Assembly: GCF_023744375.2 (NCBI RefSeq)
Contig: NZ_CP146284.1
Span: forward strand, 496,001 to 560,000
Direction of reading: 5' to 3'
DNA from: Parabacteroides sp. AD58
Lineage (GTDB): Bacteria > Bacteroidota > Bacteroidia > Bacteroidales > Tannerellaceae
Length of the DNA stretch: 64,000 bases
The notes below the pieces were generated by a model. The model ran no database searches and was not told the DNA's origin. It was given only the letters and a program-made list of their open reading frames with translations. Both the position numbers and the translations under genes were made by a program. Shown in pieces: positions 7,400 through 16,918 of the stretch (position 1 is its first letter; every line of letters starts with the position of its first letter).

Positions 7400-10228
7400 T
7401 TATTGCTTCGGACGCGTACAGCGGTCTACCAGATAGGCAATCGAAACATAAGGAACACCCGAATTGGTTGTCAGTCCGATTTCACAAGTGCGACTGTTGG
7501 AATAACCTCGCTGAATGCCTTTGGCTTCGAGCTGTGGACGCAGTTTTCGGAGAGCATAGGCGTTCACTTCTGGATGTGTGAACCCTCGGTCGCCGGCAAA
7601 ACCGCAGCAACCTATTTCTTCGGGAACGAATACATTTTTGGAACACAATTTAGCCACGTTGATGATGGTATCTGCTAATCCCATACGTCTCATGGAACAG
7701 GTAATGTGTATAGCGACAGGTTCATCTGTCGGTGTAAATATCAGCCGGTCACGCAAGAAGGTATAAATGAATTCTGCAGGTTCATAGAGTTTCATCTTCT
7801 TAATCGTTTCGCGCATACGATGCAGGCATGGACTTTGATCACAGAGAACCGGGTAACGTCCTTCCTCACTGGCTTTCCACAGTGCTTCTTCCAGTTCTTT
7901 GGATTTACGGTCGGCTATATCCATCATTCCTTTACTTTCCCAAATCGTGCCGCAGCATAGTTTATCCATATTCTCGGGGAAGATGACTTCGAATCCACCT
8001 TTTTGGAGGAGAGAAACCATCTTGTCGACAAGAGCCATCTCTTCCGGTGATTTACGGGCCAATCCCATTGTCTGGTTAATACAGCTGGGGAAGTAAACCA
8101 CTTTATCCGGCTTCGCTGTAATATGATTTCGAAGCTGCTTGCGAATGCGATAGGCTTTAGGCATGGCTGGTGTCCAAAGAGGAATACCTAATGTCTGATG
8201 CATGCCACGAGTCAAGCTAGTCATGAGAGTTGTTCCCATAACAGCATGAGCCGTATCGGCAAGAGTCAGTACCGGCCGAAGTGAATTCTTGATTCCCGCA
8301 AAGTGACGGGCGGCAAAATCACCCATTTGATAACCTGTACTTCCTTTAGGTAATTCAGCCTGACGGATATCGTGTGTCAACTCTCCGGTATTGATATGCA
8401 TCGGGCATGACATCGAGCATAATCCGTCTCCGGCACAGGTCTGGTTTCCCCAATATTTATATTCTTTGAGCAGCGTGGCAAGGCGCTGTGGGTCGTCTCC
8501 GCTTTGGCGTAAACGGGATATTTCCCGTTGAATAACGATACGCTGGCGACTGGATAAGGCAAATCCGCAGGTAAGACAATTTACTTCGCAGAAACCGCAT
8601 TCAATACAACGATCTACTTTCGGATTTGTCAATGGCAGAGGCTTGAAATGCTTGATATGGCATTTGGGGTCATCGTTAAAGATTACTCCCGGATTCAGCA
8701 GATTCTTGGGATCGAATAACTGTTTGACCGATTTCATCAATTCAAAGGCGTCATCGCCCCATTCATAGCGGACAAAAGGAGCCATGTTACGTCCTGTTCC
8801 ATGTTCTGCTTTCAGCGAACCGTCATATTTATCTACTACCAGCGTTTTGACATCATTCATCAGGTCTTCATATCGTTTTACTTCTTCGTCGGTATGGAAA
8901 GACTGATTCAGAATAAAGTGATAATTACCTTCAAGTGCATGGCCATAGATGCAGGCGTCTTCGTATCCGTGGCGTGCCAGTAGGGCTTGAAGCTCGGCTG
9001 TCGCTTCCGGTAAGTCTTCAATATGGAAGGCTACATCTTCGATCAGACAGGTTGTCCCGAGCTTACGTGTTCCTCCAACCGACGGGAAAATACCGGAACG
9101 AATGGCCCAATAACGGGAGTATTCTTCAGGCTTATCTGTAAAGTGAACGGGTGTGTATGTGTTGAAAGCTTGGAGACAAGCCTCAATTTGCCGGATATAT
9201 TGCTGAAGTTCTTCCGGTGTATGTGCCTTTGTTTCGGTGAGGACGGCTGTCAGGTTTTCACCCGTTGTATCATTAACAGACGCAAGTGATTTTTTGTCGA
9301 GCAGTTCTGCTCCTTTGACAATCCAGTTCCCTTGTTCATTCGTAAGCTTCTTCATGGCAACGACTGCCCGGCATGCTTCCTTGATATCACTGAAATAAAG
9401 CATGGCACTTGCTTTGCAAGGATAATCATATTCGGTTGTCATGGTTACTTCTGAAAGGAATGCCAGTGTTCCTTCAGAACCTACCAATAAATGGGCGATG
9501 ATGTCAAACGGATCATCAAAGCGGATAAATGGCAGGATATTCAATCCTGTTACATTCTTAATGGCATATTTATAACTGATCCGTTCTGCCAGCTTCTTAT
9601 TGGCTCTGACCTGGTCGCGTAGTTCTTCAATTCTGCGGATAAAGTCCGGTCTTTTCTCCTGGAAGGCACGGCGGCTTTCTGGATTTCCTGTGTCAAGACA
9701 GGTCCCGTCTGCAAAGATCATTCGGGCCGAGCGTAAGACTTTGTCGCTATTCGCATGCGTTCCGCAGTTCATTCCTGAGGCATTGTTCATGACGATGCCG
9801 CCTACCATTGCACTTTTTACGGAAGCAGGGTCTGGAGCAAATTTTTGTCCGTAAGGCTTGAGTATTTCATTCACTCGCTGTCCGATGATTCCCGGTTGGA
9901 GACGGATGGCTTTTCCTCCCTCTAAAATTTCATATCGTTCCCAATGTTTGCCGGCAACGATCAGTATAGAGTCGCTGATGGCCTGTCCTGAAAGACTGGT
10001 ACCAGCTGCCCGGAATGTCACCGGCAATTGGTATTTGTCTGCAGTTTCCAACAGCTTGGATACTTCTTCTTCTGAGTCGGAGCGAACGACAATTTGTGGA
10101 ATAAGCCGATAGAAACCGGCATCCGTTCCCCACGCCAGACGGCGTAATTCGTCTGTATAAATACGATCGCCCGGAATGAATCGGGCGATATCGTGTAAGA
10201 ATAAAGCATATTTGTTTTCTTGTTCCAT
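7400..10228 (-). CDS. FAD-linked oxidase fused to Fe-S/CCG domains (D-lactate or glycolate dehydrogenase type)
   Basis: A 942-residue fusion. An N-terminal FAD-binding type 4 domain (about 25-230; RAAGTSLSGQ and MVGGIVMNNASGMNCG) is followed by the FAD-oxidase C-terminal domain (about 270-515), a two-cluster ferredoxin-like part (CIECGFCEVNC near 540 and CAGDGLCSMSC near 600), and two CCG modules (CCGTIWESKG and CCGFAGDRG) like those of GlpC and heterodisulfide reductase. Such proteins oxidise a 2-hydroxy acid, most often D-lactate or glycolate, and pass electrons through Fe-S centres to the membrane. Length is normal for the Bacteroidetes form. It stands alone with its own promoter and terminator. 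The exact substrate cannot be told. It complements the L-lactate system lutABC at 16.9 kb. Confidence 0.88.
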   Translation of the reverse strand: MEQENKYALFLHDIARFIPGDRIYTDELRRLAWGTDAGFYRLIPQIVVRSDSEEEVSKLLETADKYQLPVTFRAAGTSLSGQAISDSILIVAGKHWERYEILEGGKAIRLQPGIIGQRVNEILKPYGQKFAPDPASVKSAMVGGIVMNNASGMNCGTHANSDKVLRSARMIFADGTCLDTGNPESRRAFQEKRPDFIRRIEELRDQVRANKKLAERISYKYAIKNVTGLNILPFIRFDDPFDIIAHLLVGSEGTLAFLSEVTMTTEYDYPCKASAMLYFSDIKEACRAVVAMKKLTNEQGNWIVKGAELLDKKSLASVNDTTGENLTAVLTETKAHTPEELQQYIRQIEACLQAFNTYTPVHFTDKPEEYSRYWAIRSGIFPSVGGTRKLGTTCLIEDVAFHIEDLPEATAELQALLARHGYEDACIYGHALEGNYHFILNQSFHTDEEVKRYEDLMNDVKTLVVDKYDGSLKAEHGTGRNMAPFVRYEWGDDAFELMKSVKQLFDPKNLLNPGVIFNDDPKCHIKHFKPLPLTNPKVDRCIECGFCEVNCLTCGFALSSRQRIVIQREISRLRQSGDDPQRLATLLKEYKYWGNQTCAGDGLCSMSCPMHINTGELTHDIRQAELPKGSTGYQMGDFAARHFAGIKNSLRPVLTLADTAHAVMGTTLMTSLTRGMHQTLGIPLWTPAMPKAYRIRKQLRNHITAKPDKVVYFPSCINQTMGLARKSPEEMALVDKMVSLLQKGGFEVIFPENMDKLCCGTIWESKGMMDIADRKSKELEEALWKASEEGRYPVLCDQSPCLHRMRETIKKMKLYEPAEFIYTFLRDRLIFTPTDEPVAIHITCSMRRMGLADTIINVAKLCSKNVFVPEEIGCCGFAGDRGFTHPEVNAYALRKLRPQLEAKGIQRGYSNSRTCEIGLTTNSGVPYVSIAYLVDRCTRPKQ

Positions 10229-10251
10229 AAAGAATCGTCTGATTTTGTCCG

Positions 10252-10259
10252 CAAAAGTA
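10252..10259 (-). promoter_or_regulatory. -7 box of the FAD/Fe-S oxidase promoter
   Basis: On the minus strand the sequence TACTTTTG lies 24-31 bases upstream of the start codon at 10228 and matches the Bacteroidetes TAnnTTTG consensus. No clear -33 element was seen. Confidence 0.5.
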
Positions 10260-10321
10260 ACGTATTTGTCGGGCAGTTGTTCTTTTGCCTGCCGATTTCT
10301 TTTCCGGAAAAGAATCAGAAC

Positions 10322-11977
10322 TTAGAGTTCGGGCTGATATAAGAAACGCTTAATGCTCTTTTTGGGAGTTTTCTCAAATTCATGTTCCCTCAACTCATAA
10401 AGTGCTACTTTACAATAGCCTGGAATGCTCCGGTTCAATTGTTTCAGGTTTTGCATCATTTGTTCGTTCAGTGCTTTGGTGGTTAGTCCCAACTTCTTTA
10501 TCTGGTCCCAGTCCGGATAAATCAAAGCCGTTAACTTCTTATTGTCTGAAATAATCAATGACTCTACAACGAGAGGCAAGTTGTTCAACTTGGCTTCGAT
10601 CTCTTCTGGATAGATGTTCTGTCCGTTCGGTCCAAGCAACATCGTCTTGCTTCGTCCGCGGATATAGAGAAAACCGTCTGCATCCATTGTACCCAAGTCG
10701 CCTGTCCGCATCCAGCCGTCGGGCATCATCACTGTAGCTGTGAGTTGAGGATTCTTGTAATATCCCAACATATTATTGCTTCCTCGTACCAGAATTTCTC
10801 CAACCTGATGCTGTGGATCAGAAGAGTCGATGCGCACTTCCATGCGGTCTACAATTTTACCTACAGAGGTTGGCTTGAAGATATCCCATTGAGCATACGC
10901 GACAAGCGGTCCGCATTCAGTCATCCCATAACCTACCGTGTAACGGAAACGGATGGAACGAAGAAACTGTTCGACCTCTTTATTGAGAGGAGCACCGCCT
11001 ATTACGATCTCTTCGAAATTACCACCGAAAGCCTGATTAAGCTGATTGGCTATCTTTTTTCGTACGATTGTATTAATCACTGGCAGGTTGAGCAAAACTT
11101 TCATCATAGGCTTCTCGATGATCGGGAAGATGCGGGTTCGCACAATCTTTTCGATGATGATCGGTACTGCCAGGATCAAGCGTGGGCGACAGGTAGCAAA
11201 GGCTTTTCCGATCACTTGCGGGCTGGGCATTCGTGTAATGAAATGAATGTGGCAACCTTTATTGACAGAATTGAGTACCTCGAAGGCCAATCCGTACATA
11301 TGTGCCATCGGAAGGATGCAGACAATGTTATCTCCCGCATGGATAAACGGAAGGTTGTCGGCCGCAAATTGGGTATTACTCCACAGACTGCGATAGGGGA
11401 GCATGACGCCTTTAGAGGAGCTGGTGGTTCCCGAAGTGTAATTCAACAAGCATAAGTCTTCCGGATTCTCTTCATAGTAATGAATCGACTCGGGAGTGAA
11501 CGACGGATATTTTTGTTCGAACAACAGCGGTAGCTGGTTGATGGCATCTTTTACTGCCGGTTGATCCGATTTGATCAAACTGAAGTCATCTAATTGGATG
11601 ATCAGACGAATCTGAGGAAACTCTTTCTCGTCGAGTTGCGCCCAGTTGGATGCTGAAACAAAGAGTACTTTGGATTCGGAATGATTTAGAATCAAATGAA
11701 TGTTGTCTGATTTGAATTCATGAAGGATGGGAACTGCTACGGCTCCATACGTCAGGGTTCCAAAGAAACTGATGGCCCAGTTCGAAGAATTTCTACCTAA
11801 AATTGCTATTTTGTCACCCGGTTGTATTTCAGCGCAGCGGAATAAAATATGAAGTTCTTCCATGCGCCGGGCCACATCGCTATATGAAAGGGTAGGACCT
11901 TCCATATCTGTAAAAGCTGGCAGATTCCAGTGGGCTTTTACACTCTTCTCGATCAATCCTAAAAAACGTTTTTCCAT
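10322..11977 (-). CDS. AMP-dependent long-chain acyl-CoA synthetase/ligase
   Basis: This 551-residue adenylate-forming enzyme has the ATP-binding signature NYTSGTTSSSKGVMLPY, the acyl-binding motif GYGMTECGP, the hinge-region GWMRTGDLG and a C-terminal lid domain (about 420-551) with a catalytic lysine region in FEKTPKKSIKR. It should activate a fatty acid or related carboxylate as acyl-AMP and then, usually, acyl-CoA. I chose ATG at 11977 (MEKRFLG) because it is preceded by GGAAAGGA; a longer reading from 12022 adds a polar stretch not expected in the family. It lies about 105 bases downstream of the LemA-like gene and has its own -7 box. The substrate is unknown, and loading onto an acyl-carrier protein is possible. 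Confidence 0.88.
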   Translation of the reverse strand: MEKRFLGLIEKSVKAHWNLPAFTDMEGPTLSYSDVARRMEELHILFRCAEIQPGDKIAILGRNSSNWAISFFGTLTYGAVAVPILHEFKSDNIHLILNHSESKVLFVSASNWAQLDEKEFPQIRLIIQLDDFSLIKSDQPAVKDAINQLPLLFEQKYPSFTPESIHYYEENPEDLCLLNYTSGTTSSSKGVMLPYRSLWSNTQFAADNLPFIHAGDNIVCILPMAHMYGLAFEVLNSVNKGCHIHFITRMPSPQVIGKAFATCRPRLILAVPIIIEKIVRTRIFPIIEKPMMKVLLNLPVINTIVRKKIANQLNQAFGGNFEEIVIGGAPLNKEVEQFLRSIRFRYTVGYGMTECGPLVAYAQWDIFKPTSVGKIVDRMEVRIDSSDPQHQVGEILVRGSNNMLGYYKNPQLTATVMMPDGWMRTGDLGTMDADGFLYIRGRSKTMLLGPNGQNIYPEEIEAKLNNLPLVVESLIISDNKKLTALIYPDWDQIKKLGLTTKALNEQMMQNLKQLNRSIPGYCKVALYELREHEFEKTPKKSIKRFLYQPEL

Positions 11978-12037
11978 GAAGTTTCCTTTCCTGCTTTTAT
12001 TGTCAGATTTATGCCTGTTCAATTAACAGATTCTTTA

Positions 12038-12045
12038 CAAAAATA
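12038..12045 (-). promoter_or_regulatory. -7 box of the acyl-CoA ligase promoter
   Basis: Minus-strand TATTTTTG lies about 60-70 bases upstream of the ligase start at 11977 and matches TAnnTTTG. It falls just after the end of the LemA-like gene, so the ligase need not rely on that gene's transcript. Confidence 0.45.
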
Positions 12046-12081
12046 AGTTTTTTATGGGTATTTGCAAAAGATTTACATAAA

Positions 12082-12579
12082 TTATTCCTGTTTTTCCACA
12101 ATTTGTTGTAAGATCCTACCCAAGCGGCAAGAAGTTATTTGTGCGTATCTGTCTGTAGCACCTTGATAGTTATACCAGTTTTTATCAAATTCATTTAAAG
12201 ATTTTTCCAAATTGCCTTGCAGATCTTTAAGTGGTTGAGATTGCTGTAGAACCGGATCTTGAGTGATGGTTTGTTGAAGTCTTTTTGCTGCATTTTGTAG
12301 GATGAAATACTCCTTTAGTTTTTGTTCCATCGCGGTCTCTTCAATTGGGGTTGGGAAATGTGGGGCGATTTTTTCAAGGGAAATTTGTTTAGACAAATTG
12401 TATCGGATGATAGTCGCTTCCAGATAGGGTTGCAGATTGACTAGATTTAACCAGGCTTCTCGTAGAAGGCGATAACTGTCTTGCTTGGCTTTCCACGCAT
12501 TTCTTATCGAAAGATAGATGAAGCCAAGGTAGAAACAGACGAGTATTACTATTAATATAAGCAAGAATAGATTTTTCAT
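12082..12579 (-). CDS. LemA-like membrane-anchored helical protein
   Basis: A 165-residue protein with one N-terminal membrane helix (about residues 3-24) followed by long amphipathic helices rich in Leu, Gln and Lys. The arrangement, with a conserved-looking NLVNLQPYLEATIIRYNLSK segment and a C-terminal FDKNWYNYQGATDRYAQ segment, resembles LemA family proteins, which carry a helical bundle outside the membrane, but the match is distant and the protein is slightly short. The function of LemA proteins is not settled. The gene has a promoter matching TATCTTTG and a short perfect hairpin in its leader. Confidence 0.55.
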   Translation of the reverse strand: MKNLFLLILIVILVCFYLGFIYLSIRNAWKAKQDSYRLLREAWLNLVNLQPYLEATIIRYNLSKQISLEKIAPHFPTPIEETAMEQKLKEYFILQNAAKRLQQTITQDPVLQQSQPLKDLQGNLEKSLNEFDKNWYNYQGATDRYAQITSCRLGRILQQIVEKQE

Positions 12580-12598
12580 GATGTCAGTAAAATACAGT

Positions 12599-12655
12599 TT
12601 ATCGGATGAATCCGATAATAGGTTACCAATCGTTTTTCAAGTTAAGACAAAGATA
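12599..12655 (-). promoter_or_regulatory. Promoter and leader hairpin of the LemA-like gene
   Basis: The minus strand carries TATCTTTG (12655-12648). Downstream of it, 20 bases before the start codon, is a perfect 9-base hairpin TTATCGGAT-GA-ATCCGATAA (12599-12618). A structure so close to the start could affect translation, or the palindrome could bind a regulator. Confidence 0.5.
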
Positions 12656-12737
12656 GTTTTTCTTTCGGTAATAAAAAATTCAGTCCTATTCAATTTTATC
12701 TATGGCCTGTTTGATAAATAGAAAGAGATAGCCCAAT

Positions 12738-12862
12738 GAAACTCACGGGAGTTGAAAATGATTCTCGTGAGGATTGAATTTGATTCTCGTTACTTTTGTT
12801 TTAAAAAGCGCCGGCTTTTGATCAAAACACGCCGGCTTTTCATCAAAAGCCGGCGTGTTTTC
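12738..12862. repeat. Composite short-repeat region (GATTCTCGT and CGCCGGCTTTT units)
   Basis: Two kinds of unit lie side by side. First, TGATTCTCGT at 760-769 and 781-790 of the 12 kb stretch (12760 and 12781, period 21), with a mirrored copy ACTCACGGGA at 12741. Second, CGCCGGCTTTT at 12809 and 12830 (period 21), with an inverted copy at 12845-12855 that makes a 13-base perfect hairpin, CACGCCGGCTTTT and its complement around CATC. The same composite, in the same order, occurs at 43357-43520. This 12580-12895 intergenic stretch otherwise holds only the lemA-side promoter. The hairpin may also help end transcription of the tricorn-like gene. Confidence 0.75.
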
Positions 12863-12895
12863 TTGCCTTTATTAAGTCATTGTTAAACAGGAACT

Positions 12896-15800
12896 TTATT
12901 GTTGGCTAACTGTTTTCAGGATTTCCTGAACAGCGCGTTCAAGCTGTTCGTCTTTGCCGGTTAAGACATCAGACGGATTGTTGTATATTTCGATGTCTGG
13001 TTGGAGTAACTGATTTTCCAATACATGGCCTTGATTATCATAAGCTCCAACTTGTGGAATACCGAATACCATGCCCCCTTCCAGCCTTTCCCACCAGACT
13101 GCGGTCATGGTTCCAGGAACAGGTGCACCGATCAGTTGGCCTAAACCCAATTCTTTATAATACCAGGGTGTTCCGTGCGCGTTGGAATAGTTGTCTTCGC
13201 AAACGAGCATGCAAGACGGTTTGATCCATCGGTCGAACGGATCGTTCCCGATAAACTGTCCGCGGGGCTTGAATTGCATAACGCGTTTTCCACTCAGCAG
13301 GACACAAATGTCTCCATGAAGCCATCCGCCGCCATTATGACGGGTATCTACGACAACAGCCTCCTTGTTACGGTTTTCGTCACTCATCAATTCCTTATAT
13401 AGAGTTTGGAATGACGCGGCATCCATTGCTTTGATATGTACGTAGGCTATTTTATTATCCGATAACTTGTCGACGATCTTTCGGTTTCGTTCAACCCATC
13501 GTTTATAAAGCAGTGCGTTTTCTGCGCCTTGCGAGATCGGTTTGATCGTTATGTCGAAGTCCTTCCCCTTTTTGCTGATAGTTAGTCGGGTATAACGGTC
13601 AGTTTTTCCCTCAAGCAATGGATAATAATCACATCCGGCCTTGATTTCCTGCCCGTCGATGGCTTTGATGATGTAGCCGGGTTCGATTTCCTTCTTGCTG
13701 GTTTCAAGCGGACTTCCTTTTATGATTTCCTTGATTTTGAGTCCGTCTCCTTCATAAGTCTCATCGAAGAAAACACCTAATGAAGCTGTCGCCAAGGCAC
13801 CGCCGGTTCCTCCATAGCGGCATCCGGTATGTGAAACATTCAGTTCACCCAGCATTTCACTGGTCATTTCGGCGAAATCGTAGTTGTTGTTGATGTATGG
13901 CAGATAAGCAGAATAGGTTGTATAAAGCTTGTTCCAGTCTGCTCCATTCATATTCGGATCATATAGTTTTTCTTTTGTCTGATTCCAGATATGGTCAAAC
14001 AAATAAGCTCTTAGCTGTTGAGGCCGTTCTGTATAAAAAGCTTCAAAGGCGATATCGCTGAGCCGTCCGTTTTCAATATCTAATTTTTTGATCGCTCCGC
14101 CGGAAGACAGATATGCATATTTGATATCTTGATCGACATCCAGATTGCCCCATCCGATTCCCGGCATTTTCAGTTCATTGCGATATTCCTTCAGATCCTG
14201 CATCCACAATGCCGGTTTTCCTGCATGCGGAGCAATGTAATACAGTTTGGTCCCGTCTTTGCTCAGCACTGTGCTGCCTAAATTTGTGGAATAGGGCGTC
14301 AGTCGAATGGTGCGGTATTCCAAATTAGACAAATCGAATTTCAGATCCTTAATTTTCTTTTCTTTCTCTTTATCCTTGTCTTTCTTGTCGGCATCATCGT
14401 CCTTCTTTTTCTTCTTGCCGTCTTCGTCGGCTAACGCTATTTCTTCTTTACTCATGCGGAAGCGGTCGTAGGCTTCCTGATCGAAGAACATGATATAGGC
14501 ATCGCTTTCTGCTCCCCAAGATCCGTGACTCCGATAACCGGCCCTGTCACTCTGGAAAATCATCGCTTTGCCGTCGAGTACCCACTGGGGTGAGCTTTCG
14601 CTGTAACCGCTGTTGGTCAGATTATGGATTTCACCTGATCCGTCGGCCTTTACCAATGCGATGTCTTTGTTGTTCCAACCGCCAACGCCTATGTATTCAG
14701 TCAGAATCCATTTACCGTCGGGACTCCAGGAATAATCCTGGTCTCCATCCGTATATGAATACTGGAATTTCCCATCCATCGCGGTATGAACTTCCTTTGA
14801 TTTGAGGTTGAGCACACAGATCTCAGTTCGGTTCTTCAAAAAAGCAATCTCTTTCCCTTTCGGATTGTATTGCGGCTGGAAGGCTGTATACGTACCGTCG
14901 GTAAGACGTTCTTCTTTTAATTCTTTTGCATAGGTGAAGTTTTTGTCTTCTTTGTTTGGTAAAGAAGTCTGGTAGATTTGCCATTTGCCATTTCGTTCAG
15001 AGGCATATACAATAGATCTGCCATCAGGTGCAAAATCGATGGTACGTTCACGTTCCGGTGTATCCGTAATCTGACGGGTTGTCTTATAGTCAATAGACGT
15101 TACATAGACGTCGCCGCCCAATATAAAGGCAACTTCGTCGTTCTCAGGAGAAACAGCGACTTCTGTAGCTCCCGATGTCCGCAGATTCCGGACTATTTCA
15201 CGTTGCATATCATCACGGATAATTTCTACCTTTACTTTAACTGGCTCTTCACCCGGAGTCAGCGTATATAGTTCGCCACTGTAACTATAGCAAAGTTTTC
15301 CGTTGTGAGCAATAGAGAGGAAGCGGACTGGATTATCTTTATAGAATGTCAGCTGTTTATTTTCCTGTTTATCCAGCGAACGGTAATAAATATTGAATGT
15401 ACCGTCTTGTTCACTCAGGTAGTAGAAGCCTGTTTCATCAGGACTCCAGACGGCATTGCGGTCTTCGCCTTTAAAATCAGTCATCTTCTTGTATGAGGTT
15501 CCATCGAACCACCAGATGTCGCGTGCCATGCTTGATGTATGGTGTTTGCGCCAGTTGTCTTCATATCCTTTAATATCGTCATAAAGAATGCCCTTTTGTC
15601 CGATACATGGATTTGACAAAGTCCAGTCAGAGAAACGCTTGGGCCTTCCTCCCGTAATGCTGACTTGATACAGCTGGGAAAAGAGGCTGCTGGGAAACTG
15701 CATATTTTCGGCTGTAGGAGTGAGATACGTTGAGAACAAGATGTGCTCATTATCTGAAAAGGCGACTGGTATTTCTTTCCCGGAGTGCGTTGTTAATCGT

Positions 15801-16111
15801 TTGGGTGCTCCACCACTGAGAGAGGAAACGTAAACATCCAGACTGCCTTCGCGGGCACTGGCAAAGGCGAGATGCTTGCTGTCTGGACTCCAGACCGGGG
15901 CATAGTCATATGCTGTATTGGTTGTGATAGCTTGTGCTTTTCCTCCCGATACAGGAACCGTATAAATATCCCCGAAGGCAGAGAAGGCAATTGTTGTCCC
16001 GTCGGGTGAAATTGAACTCCAGCGGAGCCATTTAGGTGTATTCTCTGAGGCGATAAGCGGATTTTGCGTGGCGAATGCCAGGCAGAGAGTAGCAAAAAGT
16101 TCTTTTTTCAT
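12896..16111 (-). CDS. Tricorn-like S41 family serine protease with N-terminal beta-propeller
   Basis: A 1071-residue exported protease (signal peptide about residues 1-22). The N-terminal half (about 30-540) holds WD40-like PD40 propeller blades with repeats such as WSPDSKHLAFAS and FAPDGRSIVYAS. A lysine/aspartate-rich linker (near 555-590, KKKKKDDDADKKDKDKEKEK) joins a tricorn-type core domain with SHTG near 760, a PDZ domain (about 790-880) and the S41 peptidase domain with VDTRHNGGGW and the likely nucleophile in NYSNAHGTPW near residue 976. Tricorn proteins degrade peptides fed through the propeller. In Bacteroidales such enzymes are periplasmic. The gene is monocistronic and diverges from the Crp-like regulator. 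Confidence 0.87.
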   Translation of the reverse strand: MKKELFATLCLAFATQNPLIASENTPKWLRWSSISPDGTTIAFSAFGDIYTVPVSGGKAQAITTNTAYDYAPVWSPDSKHLAFASAREGSLDVYVSSLSGGAPKRLTTHSGKEIPVAFSDNEHILFSTYLTPTAENMQFPSSLFSQLYQVSITGGRPKRFSDWTLSNPCIGQKGILYDDIKGYEDNWRKHHTSSMARDIWWFDGTSYKKMTDFKGEDRNAVWSPDETGFYYLSEQDGTFNIYYRSLDKQENKQLTFYKDNPVRFLSIAHNGKLCYSYSGELYTLTPGEEPVKVKVEIIRDDMQREIVRNLRTSGATEVAVSPENDEVAFILGGDVYVTSIDYKTTRQITDTPERERTIDFAPDGRSIVYASERNGKWQIYQTSLPNKEDKNFTYAKELKEERLTDGTYTAFQPQYNPKGKEIAFLKNRTEICVLNLKSKEVHTAMDGKFQYSYTDGDQDYSWSPDGKWILTEYIGVGGWNNKDIALVKADGSGEIHNLTNSGYSESSPQWVLDGKAMIFQSDRAGYRSHGSWGAESDAYIMFFDQEAYDRFRMSKEEIALADEDGKKKKKDDDADKKDKDKEKEKKIKDLKFDLSNLEYRTIRLTPYSTNLGSTVLSKDGTKLYYIAPHAGKPALWMQDLKEYRNELKMPGIGWGNLDVDQDIKYAYLSSGGAIKKLDIENGRLSDIAFEAFYTERPQQLRAYLFDHIWNQTKEKLYDPNMNGADWNKLYTTYSAYLPYINNNYDFAEMTSEMLGELNVSHTGCRYGGTGGALATASLGVFFDETYEGDGLKIKEIIKGSPLETSKKEIEPGYIIKAIDGQEIKAGCDYYPLLEGKTDRYTRLTISKKGKDFDITIKPISQGAENALLYKRWVERNRKIVDKLSDNKIAYVHIKAMDAASFQTLYKELMSDENRNKEAVVVDTRHNGGGWLHGDICVLLSGKRVMQFKPRGQFIGNDPFDRWIKPSCMLVCEDNYSNAHGTPWYYKELGLGQLIGAPVPGTMTAVWWERLEGGMVFGIPQVGAYDNQGHVLENQLLQPDIEIYNNPSDVLTGKDEQLERAVQEILKTVSQQ

Positions 16112-16158
16112 GGAGATTCGATATTTGCTATTGATAAATATTTGTTTTATAAGGATGG

Positions 16159-16166
16159 CAAAGTTA
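16159..16166 (-). promoter_or_regulatory. -7 box of the tricorn-like protease promoter
   Basis: Minus-strand TAACTTTG matches TAnnTTTG and lies about 50 bases upstream of the start codon at 16111. Confidence 0.5.
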
Positions 16167-16282
16167 GCATATTTTGTAAACTGGAGTTGGTTTCCTGAGA
16201 AAAAATAGATTAAGGGGAATAAATTTGTGGGTAGGTGAAAGAATCTTGGCTGTTAAATGTTCGATCGTCGTGATGATTTATG

Positions 16283-16290
16283 TATCTTTG
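16283..16290 (+). promoter_or_regulatory. -7 box of the Crp-regulator/lutABC promoter
   Basis: TATCTTTG lies 27 bases upstream of the start of the regulator gene at 16317, followed by CAC as in many Bacteroidetes promoters. A TGTTCG about 19 bases upstream is a weak -33 candidate. Confidence 0.55.
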
Positions 16291-16316
16291 CACTGTTATT
16301 CATTAAAAAATAGAGG

Positions 16317-16895
16317 ATGGAAGATTCGTTAAGTGTAGCTCGGGAATTGTCACGGCAAACAATTCCTATCAGTAAGGAGGCTTTGGACAAGCTGGCTTCC
16401 ATTTTGGTTCGGACTGAAATAAAAAAAGGACAGAATTTTTTGAATGAAGGTGATATTTGCAAGCAAATAGGCTATGTTCAGAAAGGTCTGGTCAGACAAT
16501 ATTATTATAAGAACAAAAAAGATTTTACAGAACATTTCTCTTGTGAAGGAGATGTTTTTATTTGTATTGAAAGTTTTTTACGCCAAGTACCGAGCCGGCT
16601 GATAGTAGAAGCATTAGAGAATACGGTTATCTATGGTCTTCCTCATGATGAAGTATTGGCGTTGGGCGCTGAATGTTATGAAATAGAAGTGTTATACCGT
16701 GGGTTGTTAGAGAATTCATTGATCTTGTCTCAAGTAAAAATGGATATGTTTCGAATGGAAACAGCCAATGAGCGTTATAATCGTCTGTTGCGAGAACAAC
16801 CTGAAATTATAAAGCGAGCTCCCTTGTCGCATATTGCTTCTTATTTATTGATGACGCCTGAAACATTAAGCCGGGTACGGGCAAGTATTATTTGA
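16317..16895 (+). CDS. Crp/Fnr-family transcriptional regulator
   Basis: A 192-residue protein with a cyclic-nucleotide-binding-like beta-roll (about 20-115; FLNEGDICKQIGYVQKGLVR) and a C-terminal helix-turn-helix (about 145-190; RAPLSHIASYLLMTPETLSR). The beta-roll lacks the full cAMP-binding motif of Escherichia coli Crp, as is usual in Bacteroidetes members, so the ligand is unknown. There are no Fnr-type cysteines. It ends 23 bases before lutA on the same strand and is probably transcribed with lutABC, so control of lactate use is the best guess. Confidence 0.85.
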   Translation: MEDSLSVARELSRQTIPISKEALDKLASILVRTEIKKGQNFLNEGDICKQIGYVQKGLVRQYYYKNKKDFTEHFSCEGDVFICIESFLRQVPSRLIVEALENTVIYGLPHDEVLALGAECYEIEVLYRGLLENSLILSQVKMDMFRMETANERYNRLLREQPEIIKRAPLSHIASYLLMTPETLSRVRASII

Positions 16896-16918
16896 TTATA
16901 TATTTTGAAACATCTTAT

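Noticed and set aside
10745..11455. 236-residue plus-strand open frame
   Set aside because: Lies entirely antisense to the acyl-CoA ligase, whose motifs are intact, and has no recognisable domain.
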